Shown here one piece after another: positions 26,155 through 34,725 of a DNA stretch of 64,000 nt (positions are counted from its first letter, which is position 1; the number at the start of each line of letters is the position of its first letter). The notes under the pieces were generated by a model. It was not told where the DNA came from, made no database searches, and saw only the letters and a list, made by a program, of their open reading frames with translations. A program made the translations under genes and the position numbers. Location of the stretch: NCBI RefSeq assembly GCF_046557615.1, contig NZ_JBKIII010000001.1, forward strand, positions 1,674,001-1,738,000, read 5' to 3'. The stretch comes from Haloferax sp046557615. Its GTDB lineage: Archaea > Halobacteriota > Halobacteria > Halobacteriales > Haloferacaceae.

Positions 26155-26448
26155 TCAGTCTGCTGACTGCCAGCGATGGGCACCGCCGTCCGAGGCTTTC
26201 GAGAAATCGAGGTTGTATCGGTCGGATTCGATGAGGACGGGGCCGGGGACGTACGTTCCTTCTTTGGATTCGACTGGCCTGATGAGGTTTCGTTCAGCCA
26301 TCGTCGAGAGGACGTCTTGGACCGTTCGTTCGTAGCCGGGTTGGAGGTTCGCTTCTTCCATCACGGCTTCGACGGTTATCGTCCCCTTGAGAAACGCGAG
26401 CCTGATGACCGACACCCAGGCTGGTTCGCGCTTCGTCTCCCGACACAT
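26155..26448 (-). CDS. small winged-helix protein
   Basis: A 97-residue protein. Residues 8-65 (WVSVIRLAFLKG...EAVMEEANLQ...TVQDVLSTMAERNLI) read as a winged helix, followed by a short beta tail (TYVPGPVLI). The frame is open another 186 bases upstream, but that part is low-quality coding. The ATG at 26448 begins the conserved-looking domain, although GGAGG sits only one base before it, so the true start could be a little further in. It probably regulates a nearby gene; its target is unknown. Confidence 0.6.
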   Translation of the reverse strand: MCRETKREPAWVSVIRLAFLKGTITVEAVMEEANLQPGYERTVQDVLSTMAERNLIRPVESKEGTYVPGPVLIESDRYNLDFSKASDGGAHRWQSAD

Positions 26449-26684
26449 GCCTCCTTTCTCTGTAGTGTGAGCGGTTATAGCTTCTGGAGAGCGGACGTGT
26501 GTCGCTTGAATCCGTCTCACTCCCTCGTTAGCTTCTATCGAAACTCTCTCACAACGCCACGAGTTCGCCGTCGTCGGGAACGGCCACGGCTTCGTCGGTG
26601 GCAACGGTGATGATGTTACTGTGGGCACTTTCACGATTGATATCGTTCCCGAACACCTATCTCCCTCGCCCCCAGTCTCCGGGT

Positions 26685-27698
26685 ATGTTCGGTATCGGCA
26701 CGCTCCCCGACCTGCTCAGATTGGTCGTCGTGCCCGTTCTCGCGTGGACCGCGTGGCGCGACATCCGCACGCGGCGCGTCCCCAACGTCGTCTGGTACCC
26801 TCTCGCGGCGTTAGGACTCGTCTTGCTCGTGTGGGAACTGCTCGGCCACCTCCCCGCAGAGACGGTGTTCGACCGCCTGTATCTCATCCGCGTCGGCGTG
26901 AGCGTCTTCTTCATCGTCCCGCTGTCGTACCTATTTTGGCGACTCGGCGGCTTCGGCGGCGCAGACGCGAAAGCACTGATGGTCTTTGCTATCCTCCTGC
27001 CGACGTTCCCGAGTTACACACTCGGCGAAACGGTCCTTCCGCTCACGCGGACGACGCTCGGCGTCTTCTCGATGACTATCCTCACGAACACGGTCATTCT
27101 CGGCCTCGGCTACCCGCTCATGCTCGCGGCTCGAAACCTCACAGAAGGCGAGTTCGAGTTCCCGATTTCGTTCGTCGGGCGGAAGGTGTCGGTCCCGTCA
27201 CTCTCGACTGCTCACGGTCGTCTGTTCGAGTCTCCCGAGGGAATCACGCGAAACGGTCTCGACCTCGACGCCCTCCGAATGTACCTCCGCTGGCGTGGGC
27301 TCACCCTCTCCGACGTGCGTGAGAACCCCGACACCCTGCGTGACCCCGCGACGATTTCCGAGACGTTCGACCCGACCGACGGTGCGGTTCATCGCGCTCC
27401 GGTGACTGATGGTGGCGTCGTCGCTACGGATGGAAACCAGGACGTAGTCGCCGACGGCGAATCGGACGACTTCGACGACCTGTGGGGTGCAGACGCCTTC
27501 CTCGATGCAATCGAGGGGTCGGCCTACGGAACGACGCCCGAGAAACTCCGCGGCGGCCTAGAGGTCGTCACCGAGCGCGAGTCGGTTTGGATATCGCCCG
27601 GCATTCCGTTCATCGTCCCGATGTTCTTCGGGTTAGTCGCCGCGCTGGTCTACGGCGACATCCTCTTCGGCGTCCTCGGCGCACTCGGAATCGTCTAA
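26685..27698 (+). CDS. pibD: preflagellin/prepilin peptidase, A24 family (PibD-like)
   Basis: A 337-residue membrane aspartic protease that cuts class III signal peptides of archaellins and type IV pilins. The two catalytic aspartates are D26 (WRDIRTRRVPN) and D94 (GGADAK, the GxGD-type site). About six hydrophobic segments are present. An insertion of some 150 soluble residues (about 155-305) precedes the final helix pair, a haloarchaeal trait. The start is set at MFGIGT; an in-frame ATG 87 bases upstream gives no conserved residues. Confidence 0.9.
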   Translation: MFGIGTLPDLLRLVVVPVLAWTAWRDIRTRRVPNVVWYPLAALGLVLLVWELLGHLPAETVFDRLYLIRVGVSVFFIVPLSYLFWRLGGFGGADAKALMVFAILLPTFPSYTLGETVLPLTRTTLGVFSMTILTNTVILGLGYPLMLAARNLTEGEFEFPISFVGRKVSVPSLSTAHGRLFESPEGITRNGLDLDALRMYLRWRGLTLSDVRENPDTLRDPATISETFDPTDGAVHRAPVTDGGVVATDGNQDVVADGESDDFDDLWGADAFLDAIEGSAYGTTPEKLRGGLEVVTERESVWISPGIPFIVPMFFGLVAALVYGDILFGVLGALGIV

Positions 27699-27762
27699 TC
27701 GACATCGAACGAGCCGACGGTGACGCACAAGAGATAACTCACGTCACCTCGTGAGCCGAATT

Positions 27763-28125
27763 ATGGCTGTCGAGGTCGATTTCGGCGACGATGGGCTCGT
27801 CCCCGCCGTCGCACAGGATGTTGAGTCGGGGGAGGTACTCATGCTGGCCTACGTTTCCCCAGAAGCACTGGAGCAAACGCTCGAAACGGGCCGGGCACAC
27901 TACTACTCGCGGAGTCGTGACGAACTGTGGGAGAAAGGCGCTTCGAGTGGCCACACCCAAGCAGTACAAGAGGTTCGGGTCGATTGCGACGCCGACACGT
28001 TGCTCTATCTGGTCAACCAGAACGTCGGCGCGTGCCACACCGGCCATCGGTCGTGTTTCTACCGAACTATCGACGGTGAGACCGTGGGCGAGCGCGTGTT
28101 CGACCCCGACGACGTATACGAATAA
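27763..28125 (+). CDS. hisI: phosphoribosyl-AMP cyclohydrolase
   Basis: A 120-residue HisI that opens the purine ring of phosphoribosyl-AMP in histidine synthesis. Zn and Mg ligands are visible: the DCDAD motif (VRVDCDADTLL) and the GACHTGHRSCFYR segment. The protein is the stand-alone cyclohydrolase, without the HisE domain. An alternative GTG lies 12 bases upstream. Histidine genes are scattered here: hisA and hisB follow at 30.5 and 31.8 kb as separate units. Confidence 0.95.
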   Translation: MAVEVDFGDDGLVPAVAQDVESGEVLMLAYVSPEALEQTLETGRAHYYSRSRDELWEKGASSGHTQAVQEVRVDCDADTLLYLVNQNVGACHTGHRSCFYRTIDGETVGERVFDPDDVYE

Positions 28126-28143
28126 TCGAATGTTGAGAGAGCG

Positions 28144-28395
28144 ATGCTGAACGTGAACCCGGTCGCGGTGTTTTCGCTCCTCCTCGGGCTTGCGTGCTTC
28201 GGCATGGGGGCCCGCTTGCTGAAGAGTGCTGCCGCCGCCAAACGTACCGCTCGTCCAGACGACCCCGAGTTCGTCCTCGACCCGACACGCGAGGACCCAC
28301 CAGACGACGAAATCGACGGCGACGGCCTCGAACGCGGCTTCATGCTTCTCGTCTTCGGCGGCCTGTGTCTCCTCTTCGCGGCGATTAGCTTCTGA
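28144..28395 (+). CDS. small two-helix membrane protein
   Basis: An 83-residue protein with a hydrophobic N-terminal segment, a polar acidic middle (DDPEFVLDPTREDPPDDE) and a hydrophobic C-terminal segment. It begins 18 bases after hisI, so it is probably co-transcribed. Its end overlaps the convergent acetyltransferase gene by 11 bases. No function is recognised. Confidence 0.65.
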   Translation: MLNVNPVAVFSLLLGLACFGMGARLLKSAAAAKRTARPDDPEFVLDPTREDPPDDEIDGDGLERGFMLLVFGGLCLLFAAISF

Positions 28396-28978
28396 GCGGG
28401 CGAGACAGGATTACGACCGCGTAGGGCTCTCCGCTGATTTCTACCTGCATCGTCTCGCGTTTCTCGAACCCGCGAGCGCGATAGAATCGTCTTCCAACGT
28501 CGTTGTCGGCCAGTGTGTCCAACACGAGAGTCGTGTACTCCTCGGGAATCGCTTCCTCGACCGATTCGAGGAGTCGTGTCCCGATACCCTCTCCCCACCA
28601 CGCCGGGTCGACGTAGAGTACCCACAGTCCGGCCTCGTCGTCGCCGACGAACGATTTGGTGTCTTCTCCCCATCGAACTGCGGCAAAACCGACGATGTGG
28701 TCGCCGGTTGTGTCTCCAGCACTGGACTCCTCGACAGCGTCCCCTGCCGATTCATCGACGGCGACGACGTAGCGCCCGGTCCTCGACTCGTTGAGGCTGG
28801 TCGCGTAGACGAGTCGCTCTTCTAACGACGAGGTTGGTGGCACAGTTTCGAGACTCGGCAGGGCCTCGTCGGGGAGGATGTGGCAGTAGGCGTCGTTCCA
28901 GCATCGGACGTCCACGCGCCAGATGCCGCGCATGTCGGCACGAGAACGCGGCGGCCTGATGACCACGTCGCTGTTCAT
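28385..28978 (-). CDS. GNAT-family N-acetyltransferase
   Basis: A 197-residue acyl-CoA-dependent acetyltransferase. The core beta4-alpha3 region is LWVLYVDPAWWGEGIGTRLL, with the pyrophosphate-binding loop WGEGIG. Further on are the VLDTLADNDVGRRFYRARGF motif and the final beta strand AVVILSRPL. Target (amino group of a protein, antibiotic or metabolite) cannot be told. The gene stands alone on the minus strand. Confidence 0.88.
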   Translation of the reverse strand: MNSDVVIRPPRSRADMRGIWRVDVRCWNDAYCHILPDEALPSLETVPPTSSLEERLVYATSLNESRTGRYVVAVDESAGDAVEESSAGDTTGDHIVGFAAVRWGEDTKSFVGDDEAGLWVLYVDPAWWGEGIGTRLLESVEEAIPEEYTTLVLDTLADNDVGRRFYRARGFEKRETMQVEISGEPYAVVILSRPLRS

Positions 28979-29036
28979 ACCGGAGTTACGCAGGCGAGTC
29001 GTAAAAGTGAGAACCGAGTTATAAGTCGAAATCGAG

Positions 29037-30398
29037 TTACAGTTCGTCTAAGGCCGCATAGAGCGCGTCGGCGGCGTCTTCGGCGAGTTCTTGGGCGCGT
29101 GCTTCGCTCCGGCCTTCGGCGTAGACCCGAACTTTGGGTTCGGTCCCCGAGGGTCGGACGAGAACCCATGCATCGCCGTAGTCGAGTCGGTAGCCGTCGG
29201 TCGTATTCGGCGTCGCATCCGAGGCTTCGGCGTACGCGGCGGCCGCCGAGAGCATCGCATCGAGTTCTTCGTCGCGTGAATATTCGACGTTGATGCGGAC
29301 GTTGTAGTAGTCCTGATACGGGGCGACGACCTCACTTGCAGGTTGCTCGGCGACGAGTTCGAGGAACTTCGCCGCGATGTACGCGCCGTCGCGGACGAGT
29401 CGGTAGTTCGGGAAGAAGACGCCGCCGTTGCCCTCGCCCGCCACCGGGACGTTGACGCCTTCGGTCCACAGTTGACGAATACGGGTGATGAGATTGGTCG
29501 AGCCAATCGGCGTGAGTTCGAGGTCAGCGTCGGCTTCTTCGCACACGTCAACGAGCCGTTGTGAGACGTTGACCGCAGAGACGGTCGCGTCGCCGGGTTC
29601 GAGGTTCGCGGCGACGAGCGCCGCCAGCGACGACTCACCGGAGATTGCCTCGCCGTTCTCGTCGACGAACACGGCGCGGTCGGCGTCGCCGTCGTGGGCG
29701 ATGCCGATATCTGCGTCGCTCGCGCGAACCAGTCGTTCGAGGTCGGTCAAGTTCTCGGGGATTGGTTCTGACTCGCGACCGGGGAAGTGGCCGTCGGGTT
29801 GGGCGTTGACCGTGCGGACTTCACAGCCGAGTTCGCGGAGGAAGTTGGGCGTGACGAGCGAGCCTGCGCCGTGGCCGGGGTCGAGTGCGACGGTGAGATT
29901 CGCGTCCGCGATTTTCTGTCTATCCACGCTGGCGAGGAGTTCGTCCAGATAGTCCTGATTCGCCGTCTCGACGGTTCGGACCGACCCAACCTCGTCCCAC
30001 GCGGCCACGTCGAAGTCTTCTGCGAGAATGTGGTCTTCGACCAGTTCCAACTGTTCGACCGAGAGTTCGACGCCGTCGTCCACGAGTTTGACGCCGTTGA
30101 ACTCTGGCGGGTTGTGGGAGGCGGTGATGATGACGCCCGGAACGTCCTCGACTTCGCAGTAACGGACGGCCGCAGGCGTCGGCGTGACGCCGAGGTCACA
30201 GATATCGACACCGACGCTGGCGAGCCCTGCGGAGGCGGCGTTGACGAACATCTCACCCGTCGTTCGCGTGTCACGGGCGATTGCGACGCGGTCGGTGTTC
30301 CAGACCGTCCCCGCGGCTTTGGCGACGCGAAGCACGAACTCGGGGGTGAGACTTTCACCCACCACGCCACGCGTGCCGCTGGAACCGAAGAGTTTCAT
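29037..30398 (-). CDS. glmM: phosphoglucosamine mutase / phosphomannomutase
   Basis: A 453-residue alpha-D-phosphohexomutase. The phosphoserine is S94 in TASHNPPEFNG, the Mg site is DGDADRA (236-242) and the phosphate-binding loop RPSGTEPKVRVYAE is near the C terminus. The GSSGTRG N terminus fixes the start at 30398; the frame is open upstream but not conserved. Archaeal members interconvert glucosamine-1/6-phosphate or mannose-1/6-phosphate for sugar nucleotides. Which substrate applies cannot be decided here. Confidence 0.92.
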   Translation of the reverse strand: MKLFGSSGTRGVVGESLTPEFVLRVAKAAGTVWNTDRVAIARDTRTTGEMFVNAASAGLASVGVDICDLGVTPTPAAVRYCEVEDVPGVIITASHNPPEFNGVKLVDDGVELSVEQLELVEDHILAEDFDVAAWDEVGSVRTVETANQDYLDELLASVDRQKIADANLTVALDPGHGAGSLVTPNFLRELGCEVRTVNAQPDGHFPGRESEPIPENLTDLERLVRASDADIGIAHDGDADRAVFVDENGEAISGESSLAALVAANLEPGDATVSAVNVSQRLVDVCEEADADLELTPIGSTNLITRIRQLWTEGVNVPVAGEGNGGVFFPNYRLVRDGAYIAAKFLELVAEQPASEVVAPYQDYYNVRINVEYSRDEELDAMLSAAAAYAEASDATPNTTDGYRLDYGDAWVLVRPSGTEPKVRVYAEGRSEARAQELAEDAADALYAALDEL

Positions 30399-30545
30399 TG
30401 CCTCTGTCTCTACACTGGCGCGACAAAGCCGTTCCGAACTGTTGGGATTCAGGTCGGTCAATTTGTGGTCGCAACCGAGCTTCTTACTGGGCATCCAGTC
30501 GCCGCATTCGGTGTGTTTAGGCCCCTCGCTCTCTCAGGAGGGCGT

Positions 30546-31262
30546 ATGTTCCCTGAGTTCGAAGTTATCCCGGCAGTCGATATGCAAGACGGCGAGGTCG
30601 TCCAACTCGTCCAAGGCGAGCGTGGGACCGAGAAAAGCTACGGCGAACCGGTCGAAGCCGCACGCAAGTGGGTCGATTCGGGCGCGAAAACACTCCACCT
30701 CGTTGACCTCGATGGCGCGTTCGAAGGCGAGCGAAAGAACGCTCCTGCGGTCGATTCCGTCCTCGACGCAGTTTCAGTTCCGGTTCAACTCGGCGGCGGG
30801 ATTCGAACTGCTGACGACGCGCGCGAACTTCTCGAACGTGGCGTTGACCGGGTGATTCTCGGGACTGCGGCGGTCGAAAACCCCGATATCGTCTCCGAAC
30901 TCGCCGCCGACTACCCCGACGGCGTGATGGTGAGCCTCGACGCGAAAGACGGCGAAGTCCTCGTCTCCGGGTGGACCGAAGGGACCGGTCTCGACCCCGC
31001 CGAGGCCGCCGCGCGCTACGAAGAACTCGGTGCGGCCGCGATTCTCTTTACCGACGTGGACGTCGAAGGCCAACTCGAGGGTGTTCAACTCGGAACGACC
31101 ACGAGTGTTGTCGAAGCCGTCGATATCCCGGTCGTCGCATCGGGCGGTGTGGCCACACTGGACGATATCCGTGCGCTCCGCGATGCTGGTGCGGCGGCGG
31201 TCGTCGTCGGGACGGCACTCTACGAGGGTCGCTTTACCTTGGAAGAAGCGATGGACGCCTGA
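30546..31262 (+). CDS. hisA: ProFAR isomerase
   Basis: A 238-residue TIM-barrel enzyme that isomerises ProFAR to PRFAR in histidine synthesis. Characteristic segments are the N-terminal VIPAVDMQDG with the first catalytic Asp, the LGGGIRT phosphate loop, the LFTDVDVEGQLEG region with the second Asp and the ASGGVATLDD loop. The ATG at 30546 begins the conserved sequence even though the frame is open far upstream. It is divergent from the phosphohexomutase gene. Confidence 0.95.
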   Translation: MFPEFEVIPAVDMQDGEVVQLVQGERGTEKSYGEPVEAARKWVDSGAKTLHLVDLDGAFEGERKNAPAVDSVLDAVSVPVQLGGGIRTADDARELLERGVDRVILGTAAVENPDIVSELAADYPDGVMVSLDAKDGEVLVSGWTEGTGLDPAEAAARYEELGAAAILFTDVDVEGQLEGVQLGTTTSVVEAVDIPVVASGGVATLDDIRALRDAGAAAVVVGTALYEGRFTLEEAMDA

Positions 31263-31269
31263 ATTCGTC

Positions 31270-31455
31270 TCAGAGACGGACGTATTTCGTGACGAGTTCC
31301 GCGATGGAATCGACCGTTCCGTAGACGCCTGCTGCGACGAACAGCACGCCGATAAGTACGATTTCGGGCCGTGGGGTGTGCAAGAAGGGCGCGCCAAGTG
31401 CGAGCATCGCTGTGGTCACGAGGTCACGCTTCGGGTGACTCGTGAGTGCGCACAT
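31270..31455 (-). CDS. 61-residue membrane protein
   Basis: A short protein with hydrophobic stretches LVTTAMLALGAPFL and IVLIGVLFVAAGVYGTV. The start at 31455 is favoured over an upstream ATG because GGAGG lies about eight bases before it. It ends next to the convergent hisA stop. It follows another tiny membrane-protein frame (31496-31654) on the same strand, and the two may be co-transcribed. Confidence 0.6.
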   Translation of the reverse strand: MCALTSHPKRDLVTTAMLALGAPFLHTPRPEIVLIGVLFVAAGVYGTVDSIAELVTKYVRL

Positions 31456-31495
31456 TATGCGGTCCTCCGTCTCTCTCCCTCGAGAGAATCGCTGG

Positions 31496-31654
31496 CTACG
31501 CCTTTCTGTCTCCCCATTCACTCACCACCGTTGCTCCGGCCGCGAACAGCACGAGTACCCCACCCACTGCGGCCGTCGTTCCTGAAGGAGCGGTGAGCAA
31601 CAGCCCGCCAATGCAGATGGTATACCCAGCCATCAGCGCTCCTGTTCGATGCAT
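31496..31654 (-). CDS. 52-residue putative membrane protein
   Basis: A frame of 52 residues starting MHRTGALMAGYTICIGG, with two hydrophobic stretches around TICIGGLLLTA and VGGVLVLFAAGA, and a charged end WGDRKA. It lies 40 bases before the other small membrane protein on the same strand. A second ATG seven codons in is an alternative start. Composition favours coding, but there is no clear ribosome-binding site. Confidence 0.4.
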   Translation of the reverse strand: MHRTGALMAGYTICIGGLLLTAPSGTTAAVGGVLVLFAAGATVVSEWGDRKA

Positions 31655-31794
31655 GTGGGTCTCTCTCAGTCAGAAGATATGAAATTCAGGCAGACGTGCG
31701 TCTGACACAGCGCCACACAATTTGCACAAACCATTCAGTTCGAGCGACTGTGGGGAGCGCAATCACCTTATGTTCGCCCCTCTTCGAACGCGAT

Positions 31795-32388
31795 ATGAGC
31801 GACGCCGACCGAACTGCTGCGCTTTCGCGCGAGACGAGCGAGACGACTATCGAGGTGACACTCGATATCGATGGCGATGGCGACGCCGTCGTCGATACGG
31901 GAATCGGCTTTTTCGACCACATGCTCGAAGCCTTCGCCAAACACGGACTGTTCGACCTCACGGTCAACTGCGATGGCGACCTCCACATCGACGACCACCA
32001 CACTATCGAAGACGTGTCCATCGTCCTCGGCGAGGCGTTCGTCGAAGCACTGGGCGACAAGCGTGGTATCGTCCGCTACGCTGACCGTAAGGTTCCGCTC
32101 GACGAGGCGGTTGCATCCGTCGTCGTGGACGTCTCGGGCCGTCCGTTCTTCGACTTCGATGGCGACTTCTCGCAACCCTACATCGGCGAGTTCACCAGCC
32201 ACATGGCCGAACACTTCGCGCTCTCGCTGGCGATGAACGCCGGACTCACCCTCCACGTCGGTGTCGAAGGCGACAACGCTCACCACGAGGTCGAAGCGAT
32301 GTTCAAAGCACTCGCTCGCTCACTCGACGACGCGACGAAAATCGACCCACGGCGCTCGGACACCCCGAGTACCAAAGGCACCCTCTAA
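31795..32388 (+). CDS. hisB: imidazoleglycerol-phosphate dehydratase
   Basis: A 197-residue dehydratase of histidine synthesis. The Mn-binding repeats are visible as FDHMLEAFAKHG, DDHHTIED, FTSHMAEHF and NAHHEVEAMFKA. It is the single-domain enzyme without the bacterial phosphatase fusion. The ATG at 31795 gives the family N terminus (R.TSETTIEV), and an AT-rich stretch about 26 bases upstream suggests a leaderless mRNA. Its stop directly abuts the stop of the convergent zinc-finger gene, with no intergenic base. Confidence 0.95.
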   Translation: MSDADRTAALSRETSETTIEVTLDIDGDGDAVVDTGIGFFDHMLEAFAKHGLFDLTVNCDGDLHIDDHHTIEDVSIVLGEAFVEALGDKRGIVRYADRKVPLDEAVASVVVDVSGRPFFDFDGDFSQPYIGEFTSHMAEHFALSLAMNAGLTLHVGVEGDNAHHEVEAMFKALARSLDDATKIDPRRSDTPSTKGTL

Positions 32389-33108
32389 TCAGACTTTTCG
32401 CAACTGCCCGTTCGTCTCTTCGAGGAGACCGCGTTCGATAGCGTACTCGAAGATGTCGCGTACTTCGTCGTCTTCGAGACTGTAGGCGTTCGCCGCGAGG
32501 TCTTCGACGTCGTTTCTATCGACCGGGAATTCGCGGTTCTGGAGGATGCGAATCACCTGTCGGAACTTCGGTGGCTCAGGTCGCAGTTCATCGCCGTTTG
32601 CGGTCGAGTTCGCTGGTTCGTCGGCCCCTGTGTCTGCTGTATCGACCGTCTCGTTGTCTTCTTCTTCGTCGGATTCAACCACTTCCTCGGAGGCCAGTTC
32701 TCCTTCGGATTCTACGCCCACTTCGACTGTCTCTGTCGATTCCGGTTCCGAGAGTGGGTCTTCGGTCGGTGATTTTTCGGTCAGTGACTCCGACACTGAC
32801 TCTTGTTCGGGTTCTGGCGCAGGTTCGACAGCATCGACTTCGACGGATGCGGCCCCACCTGCCTGCGACCCAGCCGACTCCGGCGGTCCCGCCGTCGGCT
32901 CGGGAGTGACATCGGGTGCGGGCGCGTCGCCGTCCGACACGCCGAGTCTCGTCATGAGCGGTTCGATGACGGAGGTGAGCGTCTCTTGGCAGTCGGCACA
33001 GAGGATGACACGGCGCTGGTCCGGAGCGGGGGTGAATTTCGGGGGAAGCACCTCGAAGATTCCTGCGGCGTCGCCACCACAGAAGTCACAGGAGCGAAGT
33101 TCGCGCAT
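32389..33108 (-). CDS. zinc-finger / acidic linker / winged-helix protein
   Basis: A 239-residue protein in three parts. The N-terminal 60 residues hold two CxxC pairs (CDFCGG and CADC), a probable zinc ribbon. A middle of roughly 110 residues is acidic and low-complexity, rich in Glu, Ser, Pro and Val, and likely disordered. The C-terminal 60 residues (FRQVIRILQNREFPVDRNDVE onward) look like a winged helix. It may be a DNA-binding or assembly factor. The start at 33108 is chosen because upstream sequence before the zinc finger is not conserved-looking. No function is known. Confidence 0.7.
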   Translation of the reverse strand: MRELRSCDFCGGDAAGIFEVLPPKFTPAPDQRRVILCADCQETLTSVIEPLMTRLGVSDGDAPAPDVTPEPTAGPPESAGSQAGGAASVEVDAVEPAPEPEQESVSESLTEKSPTEDPLSEPESTETVEVGVESEGELASEEVVESDEEEDNETVDTADTGADEPANSTANGDELRPEPPKFRQVIRILQNREFPVDRNDVEDLAANAYSLEDDEVRDIFEYAIERGLLEETNGQLRKV

Positions 33109-33282
33109 GCACGAGGTGTCTCCCTGCGGCGGGAAAAACCCTTGTCCACCAGCACTTTCGTCGTATTTCGTGACCTGCTCTCTCTTCGTGGTTCGGCCGT
33201 GTTTTTCCATGCCCACGCCGGGGCGAATGTGCTGTCTGACGTACCACTTAATGCGTCAGGACGCAAATCTGCACCCATTCAG

Positions 33283-33786
33283 ATGTTTGACGAGATTATG
33301 GAGAAGTTCGAAGGCAGTCCAAGTCAACAGGCTGTCATTCGATTGCTCTTGGAACGTGGATTCTCGGTCAACGACGAGGGGCGAGTCGTTTCCGGCGGTA
33401 TCGAGATTCCGAACACGGGAATCGCCCGCGAGGCAGGTGTTGACCGCCGCGTCGTCGATTCGACCACCGACGCCATTCTCGCTGACGACGAACTGCGCCG
33501 CATCTTCCAGAACATCTCTTCGATTCCGAGTCTGATGGACCTCGCACCCGTGTTGAACCTCTCGGTACTCACCGTCGAAGTCGCCAACGCGGACGAACCC
33601 GGTATCGTCTCCACGGTCACGTCGAAACTCGCCGACGCAGGCATCTCGATTCGACAGACTATAAGCGAAGACCCGGAGTTCACCGACGACCCGAAACTCT
33701 ACCTCATCACCGACGACCCCGTGCCCGGCGAACTCCTCAACGACCTCTCGACGCTCTCGTTCGTTCGCCGTATCACCATCGCATAA
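33283..33786 (+). CDS. ACT-domain regulator of amino acid metabolism
   Basis: A 167-residue protein with an N-terminal helix-turn-helix-like half (SQQAVIRLLLERGFSV, GIAREAGVDRRVVDSTTDAIL) and a C-terminal ACT domain (VLTVEVANADEPGIVSTVTSKLADAGISI). ACT domains bind amino acids. The combination is the archaeal 'regulator of amino acid metabolism' type. It is divergent from the zinc-finger gene, with a 174-base gap, and sits downstream of hisB. Ligand is unknown. Confidence 0.85.
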   Translation: MFDEIMEKFEGSPSQQAVIRLLLERGFSVNDEGRVVSGGIEIPNTGIAREAGVDRRVVDSTTDAILADDELRRIFQNISSIPSLMDLAPVLNLSVLTVEVANADEPGIVSTVTSKLADAGISIRQTISEDPEFTDDPKLYLITDDPVPGELLNDLSTLSFVRRITIA

Positions 33787-33871
33787 ACGCCGATTTCTGA
33801 ACTATCGTTCATGACGGAAATTCTGGTTATTGTTACAATTCGTGAAGTTCTGTCATTTTGGGGATAAGATT

Positions 33872-33900
33872 CATATAGAAATTTGTGCTACATTGTAGCA
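33872..33900 (+). promoter_or_regulatory. TATA box and palindromic operator overlapping a start codon
   Basis: CATATAG at 33872-33878 is a TATA box about 26 bases before the ATG at 33900, so the mRNA should be leaderless. The 15-base palindrome TGCTACATTGTAGCA spans 33886-33900, covering the expected transcript start and the A of the ATG. A protein bound there would block initiation, so it is a candidate repressor site. Confidence 0.5.
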
Positions 33901-34016
33901 TGTCCCAATTCCGAACCTGCCTGTGCTGTGGTTCCACGGTCTCCCAGACGAGCCACTTCTGTGGCGTTTGTATCCAAAACGGCTGTACCTCCTACGCGAA
34001 TTCCTGCGGATTGTAA
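33900..34016 (+). CDS. 38-residue Cys-rich small protein
   Basis: The frame begins MSQFRTCLCCGS and holds two CxxC pairs, C7-C10 and C21-C24, plus C9, C29 and C36. It fits the class of haloarchaeal mini zinc-finger proteins, which are short and usually single-unit. A TATA box at leaderless distance and a palindrome at the start codon support expression. Zinc binding is inferred from the Cys pairs. The function is unknown. Confidence 0.68.
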   Translation: MSQFRTCLCCGSTVSQTSHFCGVCIQNGCTSYANSCGL

Positions 34017-34065
34017 CCTCTCTTTGTGCGAATGTTTTTGAGTGCCGCGTCGCCAACTCGGAGTC

Positions 34066-34698
34066 ATGACTACCGCCTATCGCACCGTTTCGGGCCGGGC
34101 CGACGCGCGGTTTGACGTCCAAGGTTCGGAGTTCATCGGATACATCTCCCCTGCCGAGACGGTCGAAGACGCGGAGGCGTTTATCGACGAAATCGAGGCG
34201 AAGCACCCGGATGCGACCCACAACGTTCCCGCCTATCGCGTTCCCGCCGGGTCGTCCTCGTCGTCGGTTCCGGGCGGTGGCAACGTCATGCTCCGCGAGT
34301 ACCAGAGCGACGACGGCGAACCGACCGGGTCGTCGGGCAAACCCGCGCTCAACGTCTTAGTCCAACAAGACATCCGCAACGTCGTCGTGGTCGTCACTCG
34401 TTACTATGGCGGGACCAACCTCGGCGTCGGCGGCCTCGCCCGGGCCTACTCACGGGCCGTCAAAGAGGCACTCGACGCGGCGGGCGTCGTCGAAGAGATT
34501 CCTCACGAGCGATTCACCGCGACAGTCGAGTACGACGACTCGGGGAGTGTGCGAGGAATCTTAGAATCGACGGGCGTTGAGTTCGACGCCGACTACGACC
34601 AGCAGGTGTCGTTTGCGGTTCGCGTTCCCATCGAAGACGCCGACGAACTTCGAGATAGACTCAGGAGTGCGACGAGCGGACGCGTCGAACTCGAATAA
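34066..34698 (+). CDS. YigZ/IMPACT family protein
   Basis: A 210-residue protein with the UPF0029/IMPACT N-domain. The signatures DDGEPTGSSGKPAL and RYYGGTNLGVGGLARAY are intact, and a C-terminal ferredoxin-like DUF1949 domain follows. Bacterial YigZ and eukaryotic IMPACT are linked to translation or GCN2 control, but the biochemical role is unsettled. It has its own ATG after a short gap and stands convergent with the TRAP permease gene. Confidence 0.9.
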   Translation: MTTAYRTVSGRADARFDVQGSEFIGYISPAETVEDAEAFIDEIEAKHPDATHNVPAYRVPAGSSSSSVPGGGNVMLREYQSDDGEPTGSSGKPALNVLVQQDIRNVVVVVTRYYGGTNLGVGGLARAYSRAVKEALDAAGVVEEIPHERFTATVEYDDSGSVRGILESTGVEFDADYDQQVSFAVRVPIEDADELRDRLRSATSGRVELE

Positions 34699-34725
34699 AA
34701 GGGTGTTTTCGGTCGAACCGTCGCG

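Noticed and set aside
12677..26684. Integration marks (tRNA att site, integrase, insertion sequence, flanking direct repeats) around the cox island
   Set aside because: Looked for at both edges; none seen. The island may have come by homologous recombination in flanking genes.
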